A stretch of 64,000 bases of DNA from Microbacterium sp. BLY (GTDB lineage: Bacteria; Actinomycetota; Actinomycetes; Actinomycetales; Microbacteriaceae), in assembly GCF_017939615.1 (NCBI RefSeq), contig NZ_JAGKSR010000001.1, positions 2,542,001-2,606,000 of the forward strand, written 5' to 3'. A program made the translations under genes and the position numbers. This document shows, in pieces, positions 50,660-60,918 of the stretch. The number at the start of each line of letters is the position of its first letter. The stretch's first letter is position 1. The notes beneath the pieces were generated by a model. It saw nothing but the letters and a program-made list of their open reading frames with translations. It was not told the DNA's origin and did no database searches.

Positions 50660-51898
50660 TCAGGCGTTCGCGAGTGCGTACCCCTCCTCGCCGTGGACGA
50701 CCTGGTCGACACCGGCGATCTCGTCCTCGTTGGTGATCCGGAAGCCGACCGTCTTCTGGATCGCGAAGCCGATCACCCAGGCGACCACGAAGGAGTAGAT
50801 CAGCACGCCGGCGGCGGCGATCACCTGCACGGCGAGCTGCCGGGCGTCGCCGCCGACGAACAGGCCGGTGCCGGTGGCGAAGAAGCCGAGGTAGACGGTG
50901 CCGATGAGTCCGCCGACGAGGTGGATGCCGACCACGTCGAGCGAGTCGTCGAAGCCGAGGCGGAACTTCAGCTCCACGGCGAGGGCGCAGACGACGCCGG
51001 CCACGGCGCCGAGCAGGAGCGACCAGCCCGGGGTGAGGTTGGCGCACGCCGGAGTGATCGCGACGAGACCCGCCACCGCGCCGGAGGCGGCACCGACCGA
51101 GGTGGGCTTGCCGTCCTTGATGCGCTCGATGAGGATCCACCCGAGGATGGCGGCCGCGGTCGCACCGAGCGTGTTGAGACCGATGAGGCCGACGCCGCCC
51201 ATGTCCTCCGCGAGCCACTCGGCACCGGCGTTGAAGCCGAACCAGCCGAACCACAGCAGCGCCGCACCCAGCAGCGTCAGCGGCACGTTGTGCGGCTTGA
51301 GGATGCCCTTCTGGAAGCCGATGCGCTTGCCGAGGACCAGGGCCAGGGCCAGGGCGGCGGCGCCGGCGTTGATGTGCACCGCGGTCCCGCCGGCATAGTC
51401 GATCACGCCGATGCCGCTGTCCTCACCGAAGAGGGTCGTGCCGAGATTCATGATCCAGCCGCCACCCCACACCCACGCGGCGACCGGGAAGTACCCGACC
51501 GTCGCGAAGACGCCGGCGAAGATCAGCCAGCTGCCGAACTTCGCCCGGTCGGCGATGGCGCCCGAGATGAGGGCGACGGTGATGATCGCGAACGTCGCCC
51601 CGTAGGCGACGCTCAGGAGGGCGACGTTCGAGCCCTCCCCCGAGGCGAGGCTCGACAGTCCGATGTCCGCGAACGGGTTGCCCGCGAAGGCCGTCGGGCT
51701 GTCGACGGCGCTCATGGAGAAGCCGAAGAGAATCCACAGCACGGCGACGAGTCCGATCGAGCCGAAGCTCATCATCATCATGCTGACGACGCTCTTCGCC
51801 TTGACGAGACCGCCGTAGAAGAAGGCGACGCCGGGCGTCATGAGCAGCACCAGTGCCGTCGCGGTGATCGCCCACGAGATGTTGCCGGGAGCATCCAT
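50660..51898 (-). CDS. amtB: Ammonium transporter AmtB
   Basis: A 412-residue channel with eleven predicted membrane helices. Family motifs: TPGVAFFYGGLVKAKSV, WVWGGGWIMNLG, DYAGGTAVHINAGAAALALA with the pore His, LLWFGWFGFNAGAE, and DVVGIHLVGGLIGT with the second pore His. It moves ammonium/ammonia for nitrogen assimilation. A GlnR-type site lies upstream. The usual partners glnK and glnD do not follow it; the PemK gene does. Confidence 0.96.
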   Translation of the reverse strand: MDAPGNISWAITATALVLLMTPGVAFFYGGLVKAKSVVSMMMMSFGSIGLVAVLWILFGFSMSAVDSPTAFAGNPFADIGLSSLASGEGSNVALLSVAYGATFAIITVALISGAIADRAKFGSWLIFAGVFATVGYFPVAAWVWGGGWIMNLGTTLFGEDSGIGVIDYAGGTAVHINAGAAALALALVLGKRIGFQKGILKPHNVPLTLLGAALLWFGWFGFNAGAEWLAEDMGGVGLIGLNTLGATAAAILGWILIERIKDGKPTSVGAASGAVAGLVAITPACANLTPGWSLLLGAVAGVVCALAVELKFRLGFDDSLDVVGIHLVGGLIGTVYLGFFATGTGLFVGGDARQLAVQVIAAAGVLIYSFVVAWVIGFAIQKTVGFRITNEDEIAGVDQVVHGEEGYALANA

Positions 51899-51949
51899 AG
51901 GAAAACCTCACATCCGAAGTAATTGAGAGCTTCAGTGTGACCACGCACG

Positions 51950-51987
51950 ATTTCGCCCATGCGTGAGGTTTGTTTCCCCGCTGTTAC
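51950..51987. promoter_or_regulatory. GlnR-type nitrogen-regulation box upstream of amtB
   Basis: On the minus strand the sequence reads GTAAC-n6-GAAAC-n6-CACGC-n6-GAAAT, with exact six-base spacers throughout. This matches the gTnAc-n6-GaAAc double-box pattern of actinobacterial GlnR, with the first half (51972-51987) perfect. It lies 52-89 bp before the amtB ATG. Confidence 0.65.
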
Positions 51988-52032
51988 AGCCGCGCTCCGG
52001 GTGTGAACATCGCGTTACGCCGGCCTGCGGGC

Positions 52033-53070
52033 TTACGCAGAATGCGTGAGCGCGTTGAGCCGGGAGATGGCGCGCAGGTACTTCTTGCGGTAGCCGCCGG
52101 CGAGCATCTCCTCGGAGAACACGGCATCCAGTCCGAGGCCGGTGGCGAGGATCGGGATCTGTGCGTCGTACACGCGGTCGACGAAGGCGACGAAGCGCAG
52201 CGCCTCCGACTGGTCGGTGAGCTGGCGCACGCCGCGGAGCCCGACCCGCTCCAGGCCGTCGATGAGACGGATGTACCGGGACGGGTGGACCTGGGCCAGA
52301 TGGCGGATGAGATCGTCGAACGCGTCGTCCGACACCGTTCCGTCGGCCGACGCCGCCGCGACCGCCTCGTCGTAGCCCGCGTCGTCGAGAACCACGGCGT
52401 GTCCGTCGATCGCACGCTGACGGAAGTCGACACCGTCGATCCGCAGGGTCTGGAAGCTGTCCGACATCGCGTGGATCTCGCGGAGGAAGTCCTGCGCGGC
52501 GAAGCGCCCCTCACCGAGGGCGTTCGGCGGGGTGTTGGAGGTCGCGGCGAGACGCGTGCCGGTGGGCACCAGCTCCCCCAGCAGACGCGTCATGACCATG
52601 GTGTCGCCCGGGTCGTCGAGTTCGAACTCGTCGATGCAGAGCAGGTCGGCCCCCTTGAGCAGATCCACGGTGTTCTTGTACCCGAGCGCGCCGACGAGCG
52701 CCGTGTACTCGATGAACGAGCCGAAGTACTTCCGCCGGGCCGGCATGGCGTGATAGATCGAGGCGAGCAGGTGGGTCTTCCCGACGCCGAAGCCGCCGTC
52801 GAGGTACACCCCGGGCTTCAGCTCGGGTTCCTTCTTCGCCCGGCTGAACAGCCCGCCTCTCTTGACCGGGCCTCCGCGGCCGGCGAAACGGAGCAGCGTC
52901 TGCTTCGCGTCCTCCTGCGACGGGTAGGCGGGGTCCACCCGGTAGCTGTCGAACGTGGCGTCGTCGAACTGCGGCGGCGGCACCAGGCTCGCGAGCATCT
53001 CGGGTCCGGTGACCGTCGGCGTGCGATCGGTCAGGTGGACGGTTCCGGTACGGGTGGTCGGGTCAGTCAT
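52033..53070 (-). CDS. zapE: Cell division protein ZapE (AFG1-like ATPase)
   Basis: A 345-residue AAA-family ATPase. Walker [10 protein letters not shown], Walker [12 protein letters not shown], sensor region [17 protein letters not shown] and [16 protein letters not shown] all fit ZapE/AFG1. In E. coli ZapE acts on the FtsZ ring under stress; the actinobacterial role is less studied. Monocistronic, and divergent from the sulfurtransferase gene. Confidence 0.9.
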   Translation of the reverse strand: MTDPTTRTGTVHLTDRTPTVTGPEMLASLVPPPQFDDATFDSYRVDPAYPSQEDAKQTLLRFAGRGGPVKRGGLFSRAKKEPELKPGVYLDGGFGVGKTHLLASIYHAMPARRKYFGSFIEYTALVGALGYKNTVDLLKGADLLCIDEFELDDPGDTMVMTRLLGELVPTGTRLAATSNTPPNALGEGRFAAQDFLREIHAMSDSFQTLRIDGVDFRQRAIDGHAVVLDDAGYDEAVAAASADGTVSDDAFDDLIRHLAQVHPSRYIRLIDGLERVGLRGVRQLTDQSEALRFVAFVDRVYDAQIPILATGLGLDAVFSEEMLAGGYRKKYLRAISRLNALTHSA

Positions 53071-53214
53071 CGCGGTCCTGAATCAGGCGGCGGCCTGTGT
53101 CGAAGTCTTACGGATCGGGTCCCGGGGGCGCGCGGAGGATCTATCGTCGAAGGGACGGATCCACACTACGCCGTCCGCACCGCCCGCTCGCCCGCTCACC
53201 GCTCCGGAGACCCC

Positions 53215-54108
53215 ATGGCCATCGAGTTCGACTCCTCCTCCCCGAAGTTCGCCGAGTACGCCGAGCCCGGCCGTCTGGTCACGACCGAGTGGCTGGCCGC
53301 GCATCTGTGCGAGCCCGGCCTCGTGGTGGTGGAGTCCGACGAGGACGTGCTCCTCTACGAGACCGGGCACATCCCGGGTGCGGTGAAGGTCGACTGGCAC
53401 ACCGAGCTGAACGACCCGGTCGTGCGCGACTACGTCGACGGCGAGGGCTTCGCCGCCCTCCTCAGCCGCAAGGGCATCGCGCGCGACGACACGGTCGTCA
53501 TCTACGGCGACAAGAACAACTGGTGGGCGGCCTACGCGCTGTGGGTGTTCTCCCTCTTCGGGCATGAGGACGTGCGACTGCTCGACGGCGGCCGCGACCG
53601 CTGGATCGCCGAGGGCCGGGAGCTGACCCGCGAGGCGACGACGCGTCCCGCCACGGAGTACCCGGTGGTCGAGCGGGACGACACGGCCATCCGCGCCTAC
53701 AAGGAGGACGTGCTCGCTCACATCGGCCAGCCCCTCATCGACGTGCGCTCGCCCGAGGAGTACAGCGGAGAGCGCACCACCGCTCCTGCTTACCCGGAGG
53801 AGGGAGCGCTGCGCGCCGGCCACATCCCCACCGCGCAGAGCGTGCCGTGGGCGAAGGCCGTCGCCGAGGACGGCGGCTTCAAGAGCCGCGCCGAGCTCGA
53901 CGCCATCTACCGCGACGGTGCCGGGCTGCAGGACGGCGACGACGTCGTGGCGTACTGCCGCATCGGGGAGCGCTCCAGCCACACGTGGTTCGTGCTCCGA
54001 CACCTGCTCGGGTTCGAGAAGGTGCGCAACTACGACGGGTCGTGGACGGAATGGGGCAGCGCGGTGCGCGTGCCGATCGTCACCGGCACGGAGCCCGGCA
54101 CGGCCTGA
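53215..54108 (+). CDS. sseA: Thiosulfate/3-mercaptopyruvate sulfurtransferase (rhodanese)
   Basis: A 297-residue tandem rhodanese. The N-terminal inactive domain has [19 protein letters not shown] and [16 protein letters not shown]; the C-terminal domain has [14 protein letters not shown] and the active-site loop [13 protein letters not shown] with the sulfur-carrying Cys. CRIGERSSH is the sseA-type loop common in actinobacteria. It is followed at 18 bp by the SufE gene, a conserved pairing. Confidence 0.93.
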   Translation: MAIEFDSSSPKFAEYAEPGRLVTTEWLAAHLCEPGLVVVESDEDVLLYETGHIPGAVKVDWHTELNDPVVRDYVDGEGFAALLSRKGIARDDTVVIYGDKNNWWAAYALWVFSLFGHEDVRLLDGGRDRWIAEGRELTREATTRPATEYPVVERDDTAIRAYKEDVLAHIGQPLIDVRSPEEYSGERTTAPAYPEEGALRAGHIPTAQSVPWAKAVAEDGGFKSRAELDAIYRDGAGLQDGDDVVAYCRIGERSSHTWFVLRHLLGFEKVRNYDGSWTEWGSAVRVPIVTGTEPGTA

Positions 54109-54126
54109 GATGGGAGAATGGCGGGG

Positions 54127-54558
54127 ATGAACGCACCTGCACTGCCCGAGACCCTCGCCGAGATCCGCGACGGCTTCCTGGAGACCCCGGAGGCCGATCG
54201 CCTGCTGCTGCTCCTGGAGTACGCGGACGAACTCCCGGCGGTGTCGGACGAGGTCGCGACGCACCCCGAGATGGCGGAACGCGTCGCCGAGTGCCAGTCG
54301 CCGGTCTACATCTACGTCGAGGTGCACGACGATGTCGTGACCATGCATGCGACGGCGCCCCCGGAGGCGCCGACCACACGCGGATTCGCCAGCATCCTCG
54401 TGCAGGGCATCACCGGACTGACCACGGATGAGGTTCTGGCGATCCCTGAGGATTATCCGCAGTCGATCGGGCTGACGAAGGCGGTGTCACCGCTGCGGAT
54501 CGGCGGCATGACCGGCATGTTGATGCGCGCCAAGAACCAGGTCAGGCAGAAGCGCTGA
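54127..54558 (+). CDS. sufE: SufE family protein
   Basis: A 143-residue SufE: residues 5-140 cover the fold, with the persulfide-accepting Cys in AECQSPVYIYVEV. SufE proteins stimulate cysteine desulfurases and accept sulfur; its link with the rhodanese gene suggests sulfur transfer. The ATG at 54127 is chosen: GAGAAT ends seven bases before it, consistent with leaderless or internal transcription; an ATG three codons upstream is also possible. Confidence 0.88.
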   Translation: MNAPALPETLAEIRDGFLETPEADRLLLLLEYADELPAVSDEVATHPEMAERVAECQSPVYIYVEVHDDVVTMHATAPPEAPTTRGFASILVQGITGLTTDEVLAIPEDYPQSIGLTKAVSPLRIGGMTGMLMRAKNQVRQKR

Positions 54559-55699
54559 ATCCCTGGGCCGCGAGCCACTCCGAGATGGCCGTGGTCCACC
54601 CCTTCTCGTCGTAGTTCCAGAGCTTCGTGTGCCGGGCGACGGTGAAGCGCGGCATGGTGACCAGGTCCGGCCGCGTCTCCTGCAGCGCGTGGGAGGCATC
54701 CGCGGGGACGAAGCCGTCATCATCGCTGTGCAGGATGAGGATCGGCGCCCGCAGCTCGTCAGCGCGCGCGACCATGTCCAGCCGGTCGAACAGGATGGGC
54801 TCGTCCGCGCCGCTGAGCTTCGCCGTGAGCGGCAGCTGCAAAGCCCCCATCGCGAGCGCGGGCAGCGGCTCGCGCACCCGGGCGACCTGAGCCTGGAACC
54901 GCAGCACCGTGCGCCAGTCCACGACCGGCGATTCGAGGATGATCCCCGCAATGCGGTCACGATGGCCGGAGTTGACCGCAGCCTGCAGGGAGACCGCGCC
55001 GCCCATGGACCAGCCCATGAGCACGACCCGCTCCGCGCCGTGACGGAGCGCGTAGGCGATCGCGGCGTCGACGTCGCGCCATTCCGACGCCCCGAGCGCA
55101 TAGGCGCCCGCCTTGGTCCGCGGGGCCTCGCCGTCGTTGCGGTACGACACCACGAGAGTGGGCAGCCCGGCCGCCTTCATCACCGGGACGGCGCGGAGGC
55201 ACTCGGCCCGTGTGGTGCCGCGACCGTGCACCTGGATGGCCCAGGTCGAGGAGTCTCCGGGGAAGAACCAGGCGGGACACGGCCCGGCCGGGGAGCCGAT
55301 GAGCACGTTCTCCCATCGCAGGTGCAGTTCGCTCGGCGACATGTAGTAGCTGCCGCTGAACGAGGCGGCGCGGTCCACCCTGGCACCGGGTTCGATCTTG
55401 GTGAGCAGCTTGCGCCGCACGGTCGTGCTGTCGGCGCTGAGGACGGCGCCGAGCTTCACGTAACCGTACGTCCCCGTGGTGAAGAGACCGTATCGACCCG
55501 GCAGTTCTGTGTCGAGCGTGCGCCGGAGCTCGATCGTCTGCGCGCCGGTGTCGATCGCGAGGATCTCGGTGTCCAGGAGGCGGCTCCGCAAGGGCGTCAC
55601 GACGCGGCGCGCGACCGCGATCACGAGCAGGCCGACGGCGGCGCCCAGGGCGAGGAGCGCGGGGACAACGATCGCAACGGCGTGCCTGAGACTCTTCAT
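54542..55699 (-). CDS. Membrane-anchored alpha/beta hydrolase
   Basis: A 385-residue protein with an N-terminal membrane helix (AIVVPALLALGAAVGLLVI) and an alpha/beta-hydrolase domain from about 140. The nucleophile elbow is VLMGWSMGGAVSL (G-W-S-M-G), an Asp is likely in ILILHSDDDGFVP, and the His in FTVARHTKLWNYDEKGW. The domain looks outside the membrane or at its face; the substrate is unknown. Its end overlaps sufE by 17 bp in convergent orientation. Confidence 0.85.
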   Translation of the reverse strand: MKSLRHAVAIVVPALLALGAAVGLLVIAVARRVVTPLRSRLLDTEILAIDTGAQTIELRRTLDTELPGRYGLFTTGTYGYVKLGAVLSADSTTVRRKLLTKIEPGARVDRAASFSGSYYMSPSELHLRWENVLIGSPAGPCPAWFFPGDSSTWAIQVHGRGTTRAECLRAVPVMKAAGLPTLVVSYRNDGEAPRTKAGAYALGASEWRDVDAAIAYALRHGAERVVLMGWSMGGAVSLQAAVNSGHRDRIAGIILESPVVDWRTVLRFQAQVARVREPLPALAMGALQLPLTAKLSGADEPILFDRLDMVARADELRAPILILHSDDDGFVPADASHALQETRPDLVTMPRFTVARHTKLWNYDEKGWTTAISEWLAAQGFSASA

Positions 55700-55724
55700 C
55701 GCCTTCCGACTCTAGCCTGTTGCC

Positions 55725-56306
55725 GTGACCGCACACCCCGAGGCCGGGACGCCCTTCGACGCCGCCGTCGCCGAACTGCGCGCGACCGCGTTCCGCGACG
55801 ACATCGCGGTCCGCGAGATCCCGACGCCGCAGAACCTGGCGCCCTTCGCGATCGCGCTCTCCGCGGACGTCCGTCCCGGTGAGGACGGCGACTCCGTGTA
55901 CGGGACGGGACGGTTCATCCTGTTGCACGATCCGGACGAGCCCGACGCCTGGGGAGGAGCCTGGCGCATCGTGATCTTCGCCCAGGCCCCTTTGGAGACC
56001 GAGATCGGCACCGATCCACTGCTCGCGGACGTCACGTGGTCCTGGCTCGTGGACGCGCTCGACTCGCGGGAGGCGATCTATCACTCCCCGTCCGGCACCT
56101 CGACCAAGACGCTGTCCAAGGGATTCGGCGGTCTCGCCGACGAGGGCGACGGTGCACAGATAGAATTGCGGGCGTCCTGGACTCCGGACGGCCCGTTCCG
56201 ACCGCACGTCGAAGCATGGGCCGAGCTGGTCGGAATGCTGGCGGGGCTTCCGCCGGGATCCGAGGGCATCGCCGTGATCGGCGCGCGAAAGGCTGTACGT
56301 GACTGA
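55725..56306 (+). CDS. DUF3000 domain protein
   Basis: A 193-residue actinobacteria-specific protein: LAPFAIALSADVRP, GTGRFILLHDPDEPDAWGG, WRIVIFAQAPLETEIGTDPL, SWTPDGPFRPHVEAWAELV. It nearly always precedes rnd, as here, with an 8-bp overlap. The function is unknown. It starts with GTG. Confidence 0.88.
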   Translation: MTAHPEAGTPFDAAVAELRATAFRDDIAVREIPTPQNLAPFAIALSADVRPGEDGDSVYGTGRFILLHDPDEPDAWGGAWRIVIFAQAPLETEIGTDPLLADVTWSWLVDALDSREAIYHSPSGTSTKTLSKGFGGLADEGDGAQIELRASWTPDGPFRPHVEAWAELVGMLAGLPPGSEGIAVIGARKAVRD

Positions 56307-57492
56307 ATACTCCGTGATCTCCGATACCGAGGAGTTCCGTGCGGCGTGCGCCGCGCTCGCTGCGGGCACCGGCCCCGTCGCCGTCGATGTGGAGCGGGCA
56401 TCCGGCTTCCGCTATTCGCAGCGGGCGTACCTGGTGCAGGTCTTCCGCCGCGACGCCGGGGTGTTCCTCTTCGACCCCCCGGCGCTCGGCGACTTCGCAC
56501 CGCTCCAGAGCGCGATCGGCGACCTCGAGTGGGTGCTGCACGCCGCCAGCCAGGATCTGCCCTCGCTGCGTGAGCTGCACCTGGACCCGAAGGAGATCTT
56601 CGATACCGAGCTCGCCTCCCGACTGCTCGGGCACGACAGGGTGGGGCTGGCCGCCGTGGTCGAGGACACCCTGGGCATCACGCTGAAGAAGGAGCACTCG
56701 GCCGCCGACTGGTCCACGCGTCCGCTCCCGGACTCGTGGCTCGAGTACGCGGCACTCGACGTCCTCCATCTCATCGACGTGCGCGACGCCCTGGTGGCCG
56801 AGCTCGAGGAGCAGGGCAAGAGCGAGTTCGCGGCACAGGAGTTCGCCGCCACGCTCGCGCGTGCCCCGAAGCCCCCGCGCGAAGACCCGTGGCGCCGGCT
56901 GAGCGGGCTCCACCAGGTCCGCGGCGCGCGCAACCTCGCCGTCGCGCGCGCACTGTGGGAGGCGAGGGAGACGTACGCGCAGCAGCAGGACGTCTCCCCC
57001 GGACGTCTCGTCCCGGATCGCTCTCTCGTCGCCGCCGTCCTCGCCAACCCCGCCTCGAAGCAGGCCCTGGCCGGCGTCAAGGAGTTCCAGGGTCGGGCGA
57101 GCCGCACGCAGCTCGACCGGTGGTGGCAGGCGATCGTCGAGGGGCGTGCCGCGGAGACCCTGCCACGCGAGCGTGTGCCGAGCGATGCGCTCCCCCCGCC
57201 TCGCGCCTGGAGCGATCGCAACCCGGAGGCTGATGCGCGGCTGAAGGCGGCGCGTCCCGCCGTGGAGGCCGTCGCAGAAGAGCTTGGCATGCCGACGGAG
57301 AACCTCCTGACGCCGGAGTACCTGCGCCGGATCGCCTGGGACGCCCCCGGCACCACGGCGGAGGAGATCGGCGACGCGCTGTCGGCCCTCGGCGCGCGCC
57401 CGTGGCAGGTTGAACAGACTGCACAGAAGATCGCTGACGCCTTCGTAGAGGCGGCACAATCGCCTGACACGACGTCCGCGACCGCTTCGTAG
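56299..57492 (+). CDS. rnd: Ribonuclease D (HRDC domain)
   Basis: A 397-residue 3'-5' exoribonuclease of the DEDD family. The exonuclease domain has DVERASGFRYSQRAYLVQVF with the DxE pair, LEWVLHAASQDLPSLREL, and the YAALDVLHLIDVRDALV motif with the last Asp and Tyr. An HRDC domain follows at about 205-285 (RRLSGLHQVRGARNLAVARAL). It matures tRNA and other stable RNAs. Confidence 0.92.
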   Translation: MTEYSVISDTEEFRAACAALAAGTGPVAVDVERASGFRYSQRAYLVQVFRRDAGVFLFDPPALGDFAPLQSAIGDLEWVLHAASQDLPSLRELHLDPKEIFDTELASRLLGHDRVGLAAVVEDTLGITLKKEHSAADWSTRPLPDSWLEYAALDVLHLIDVRDALVAELEEQGKSEFAAQEFAATLARAPKPPREDPWRRLSGLHQVRGARNLAVARALWEARETYAQQQDVSPGRLVPDRSLVAAVLANPASKQALAGVKEFQGRASRTQLDRWWQAIVEGRAAETLPRERVPSDALPPPRAWSDRNPEADARLKAARPAVEAVAEELGMPTENLLTPEYLRRIAWDAPGTTAEEIGDALSALGARPWQVEQTAQKIADAFVEAAQSPDTTSATAS

Positions 57493-57565
57493 GTTCGATC
57501 CAACCGATTCCTCCCGGTTTCCGGCCGTTCATAGACTGAGGCCACCGCACAAACTTGGAGGCAGA

Positions 57566-58771
57566 GTGGCCGAGATCTCGGACGTCTACTTCGTCGATGG
57601 AGTGCGCACCCCGTTCGGGCGCGCCGGCGAAAAAGGCATGTACTGGAACACCCGCGCGGATGACCTCGCCGTCAAGGCGACCATCGGCCTGATGGAGCGC
57701 AACGCGGCCGTGCCGGCGGACCGCATCGACGACGTCGCGATCGCCGCGACGAGCCAGACCGGCGACCAGGGACTGACCCTCGGCCGCTCGGTGGCGATCC
57801 TCGCCGGGCTCCCCCAGACCGTCCCCGGACTTGCCGTCGAGCGCATGTGCGCCGGCGCGATGACGAGCGTGACGACGATGGGCGCCTCGATCGGCGTGGG
57901 CATGTACGACCTGGCGATCGCCGGCGGTGTCGAGCACATGGGCCACCACCCCATCGGCTCGAACGCCGACCCGAACCCCCGCTTCGTGGCGGAGAAGATG
58001 GTCGACCCCGGCGCCCTCAACATGGGGGTCACCGCCGAGCGGATCTTCGACCGCTTCCCCCACCTCACCAAGGAGCGCTCCGATCGCTACGGCATGCGGA
58101 GCCAGCAGAAGGTGCAGGCCGCCTACGACGCCGGCAAGATCCAGCCCGACCTCGTGCCGGTCGCGATCAAGGGCGCCGACGGCGCCTGGGGCCTCGCCAC
58201 CGAGGATGAGGGCCGCCGTCCGCAGACCACGATGGAGGACCTCGCGGGTCTCAAGACGCCGTTCCGGCCGCACGGACGCGTGACCGCGGGCACCTCGTCG
58301 CCGCTCACCGACGGCGCCACCATGTCGCTGCTCGCCGGCGGCGGGGCGGTGAAGGAGTTCGGCCTCGCCCCCAAGATGCGGATGGTGTCGTTCGCGTTCG
58401 CCGGCGTACAGCCCGAGATCATGGGCATCGGCCCGATCCCGTCCACGGAGAAGGCGCTCAAGAAGGCCGGTCTCGACATCTCCGACATCGGTCTGTTCGA
58501 GCTCAACGAGGCGTTCGCGATCCAGGTCATCTCCCTCCTCGACCACTTCGGCATCGACGACGACGACCCCCGGGTGAACCCGTGGGGCGGCGCGATCGCG
58601 GTCGGCCACCCGCTGGCCGCCTCCGGTGTCCGTCTCATGATCCAGCTCGCCGCGCAGTTCGCCGAGCGTCCCGACGTGCGTTACGGCCTGACGGCGATGT
58701 GCGTCGGCCTCGGGCAGGGCGGATCGGTCATCTGGGAGAACCCGCACTACGACGGAAAGAAGAAGAAGTGA
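57566..58771 (+). CDS. fadA: Acetyl-CoA acyltransferase (3-ketoacyl-CoA thiolase)
   Basis: A 401-residue thiolase catalysing the last step of beta-oxidation. The nucleophile Cys is in VERMCAGAMTSVTTM, the GHP motif is GGAIAVGHPLAASGVRL with the catalytic His, and the second Cys is in TAMCVGLGQGGSVIW. The ribosome-binding site is TTGGAGG. The stop overlaps the fadB start by 4 bp, typical of a complex-forming pair. Confidence 0.95.
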   Translation: MAEISDVYFVDGVRTPFGRAGEKGMYWNTRADDLAVKATIGLMERNAAVPADRIDDVAIAATSQTGDQGLTLGRSVAILAGLPQTVPGLAVERMCAGAMTSVTTMGASIGVGMYDLAIAGGVEHMGHHPIGSNADPNPRFVAEKMVDPGALNMGVTAERIFDRFPHLTKERSDRYGMRSQQKVQAAYDAGKIQPDLVPVAIKGADGAWGLATEDEGRRPQTTMEDLAGLKTPFRPHGRVTAGTSSPLTDGATMSLLAGGGAVKEFGLAPKMRMVSFAFAGVQPEIMGIGPIPSTEKALKKAGLDISDIGLFELNEAFAIQVISLLDHFGIDDDDPRVNPWGGAIAVGHPLAASGVRLMIQLAAQFAERPDVRYGLTAMCVGLGQGGSVIWENPHYDGKKKK

Positions 58772-60909
58772 GCTACGACGACGTCGACTTCTCGCCCATC
58801 CAGGCACTCACCGAGGGAGAGGTCGTCACGCACTCCCCCGTGCGCGACATCCGCCTCGCGTCAGGTAAGGTCCTCGCGCTGATCACCCTGGACAACGGTC
58901 GTGACCACACGCGCCCGAACACCCTGGGCCCGGCCACCCTCACCGAACTCGGCGCGACGCTGGACGGCCTCGCGGCCCGAGCGGCGGCCGGGGAGATCCA
59001 GGCGGTCGGTATCACCGGCAAGCAGTACATCATGGCCGCCGGCGCCGACCTCTCGGACATCAGCAAGGTCGGCTCGCGGGACAACGCGCGTCTGATCGCC
59101 CAGCTCGGCCACAAGGTGCTCGGAACGCTCAGCGAGCTCGGCGTCCCGTCGTTCGCGTTCGTGAACGGGCTCGCGCTCGGCGGTGGCCTCGAGATCGCCC
59201 TGAACTCCACCTACCGCACGGTCGACGCCTCGGCGGCCGCCGTCGCCCTCCCCGAGGTCTTCCTGGGCATCATTCCCGGCTGGGGTGGCGCGTACCTGCT
59301 GCCGAACCTCATCGGCATCGAGAACGCCCTCGAGGTCGTGATCTCCAACCCGCTCAAGCAGAACCGCATGCTGAAGCCGCAGCAGGCGTTCGACCTCGGC
59401 ATCTTCGACGCGATCTTCCCGGCCGCGAACTACCTCGAGAACTCGCTGGCGTGGGCGGATGCCGTCCTCGGCGGTAAGAAGGTCGAGCGGAGGAACGAAC
59501 CGGGCAAGATCGAGCGACTCACGAAGTGGCCGATCGCCATCAAGATGGCGCGCGGCATGCTCGAGTCCAAGATCGGTACCGTTCCGAAGTCGCCGTACGC
59601 CGCGCTCGACCTGCTCGACAAGGCGAAGAGCGGCACCAAGGCGGAGGGCTTCGCCCGCGAGGACGAGGCCCTGGCCGAGCTCGTGACCGGCGACCAGTTC
59701 GCCGCGTCGATGTACGCGTTCGACCTCGTGCAGAAACGGGCCAAGCGCCCGGTCGGCGCTCCCGACAAGCAGCTCGCCCGGAAGGTCACCAAGGTCGGCA
59801 TCATCGGTGCCGGTCTCATGGCCAGCCAGTTCGCCCTGCTGTTCGTGCGCAAGCTCCAGGTGCCGGTGCTCGTCACCGACCTGGACCAGGCGCGCGTCGA
59901 CAAGGGAGTCGCCTACATCCACGAGGAGATCGGCAAGCTGGAAGGCAAGGGCCGCATCGACGCCGACACGGCGAACAAGCTGCGCGGCCTCGTCACGGGC
60001 ACCACGGACAAGAGCCTCTACGCGGACTGCGACTTCGTCATCGAGGCCGTGTTCGAGGAGGTCGGCGTCAAGCAGCAGGTGTTCGGTGAGATCGAGAAGA
60101 TCATCGCGGAGGACGCGGTGCTCGCGACGAACACCTCGTCGCTGTCGGTCGAGGAGATCGGCGCGAAGCTCGCCCACCCCGAGCGCCTCGTCGGCTTCCA
60201 CTTCTTCAACCCGGTCGCGGTCATGCCGCTGATCGAGATCGTGAAGACACCGACGACCGCCGACGCGGCGCTGTCGACCGCTTTCGTCGTCGCGAAGAAC
60301 CTCGGCAAGAACGCCGTGCTCACCGCCGACGCCCCCGGGTTCGTGGTGAACCGTCTGCTCGCCAAGGTGATGGGCGAAGCCGCGCGGGCCGTCTACGAGG
60401 GCACCCCCATCGCCGACGTCGAGAAGGCGTTCGCGCCGCTCGGTCTACCGATGGGGCCCTTCCAGCTCATCGATCTGGTCGGCTGGAAGGTCGCCGCGCA
60501 CGTGCAGGACACGATGGTGCGGGCGTTCCCTGACCGGTTCTACGCGAACGAGAACTTCCATGCCCTGGCCGAGCTCGACCAGGTGGTCGAGAAGGACAAG
60601 GGCGGGCGCGTGGTCGGGTGGACGAAGCAGGCCGAGAAGGTGCTCAAGCCGGCTGTCGGCAAGAGTCCGGCGTCGGCGGCCACCATCCTGCAGCGCGTGC
60701 AGGACGGGCTCGCCACCGAGATCAAGCTCATGCTGGACGAGGGCGTCGTCCCGGAGGTGGAGGACATCGACCTCTGCCTCATCCTCGGCGCCGGCTGGCC
60801 GTTCATCGACGGAGGCGCCTCGCCCTACCTCGACCGCGAGGGTGCGTCCGAGCGCGCGTTCGGCGGCTCGTTCCACACCCCGCAGATCCGGGGTATCGAA
60901 AGCCGCTGA
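58768..60909 (+). CDS. fadB: Trifunctional fatty-acid oxidation protein FadB (enoyl-CoA hydratase / 3-hydroxyacyl-CoA dehydrogenase)
   Basis: A 713-residue fusion. Residues 20-215 are the crotonase domain (YIMAAGADLSDISKV, NGLALGGGLEIALNST, PEVFLGIIPGWGG with catalytic acids). From about 335 the NAD-binding dehydrogenase has KVGIIGAGLMASQFA, the catalytic His in LVGFHFFNPVAVMPLIEI, and DAPGFVVNRLLAKVMGEA, then two C-terminal helical domains. With FadA it forms the beta-oxidation complex. The GTG start lies in the fadA stop region. Confidence 0.95.
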   Translation: MSYDDVDFSPIQALTEGEVVTHSPVRDIRLASGKVLALITLDNGRDHTRPNTLGPATLTELGATLDGLAARAAAGEIQAVGITGKQYIMAAGADLSDISKVGSRDNARLIAQLGHKVLGTLSELGVPSFAFVNGLALGGGLEIALNSTYRTVDASAAAVALPEVFLGIIPGWGGAYLLPNLIGIENALEVVISNPLKQNRMLKPQQAFDLGIFDAIFPAANYLENSLAWADAVLGGKKVERRNEPGKIERLTKWPIAIKMARGMLESKIGTVPKSPYAALDLLDKAKSGTKAEGFAREDEALAELVTGDQFAASMYAFDLVQKRAKRPVGAPDKQLARKVTKVGIIGAGLMASQFALLFVRKLQVPVLVTDLDQARVDKGVAYIHEEIGKLEGKGRIDADTANKLRGLVTGTTDKSLYADCDFVIEAVFEEVGVKQQVFGEIEKIIAEDAVLATNTSSLSVEEIGAKLAHPERLVGFHFFNPVAVMPLIEIVKTPTTADAALSTAFVVAKNLGKNAVLTADAPGFVVNRLLAKVMGEAARAVYEGTPIADVEKAFAPLGLPMGPFQLIDLVGWKVAAHVQDTMVRAFPDRFYANENFHALAELDQVVEKDKGGRVVGWTKQAEKVLKPAVGKSPASAATILQRVQDGLATEIKLMLDEGVVPEVEDIDLCLILGAGWPFIDGGASPYLDREGASERAFGGSFHTPQIRGIESR

Positions 60910-60918
60910 TCCTGTTCC

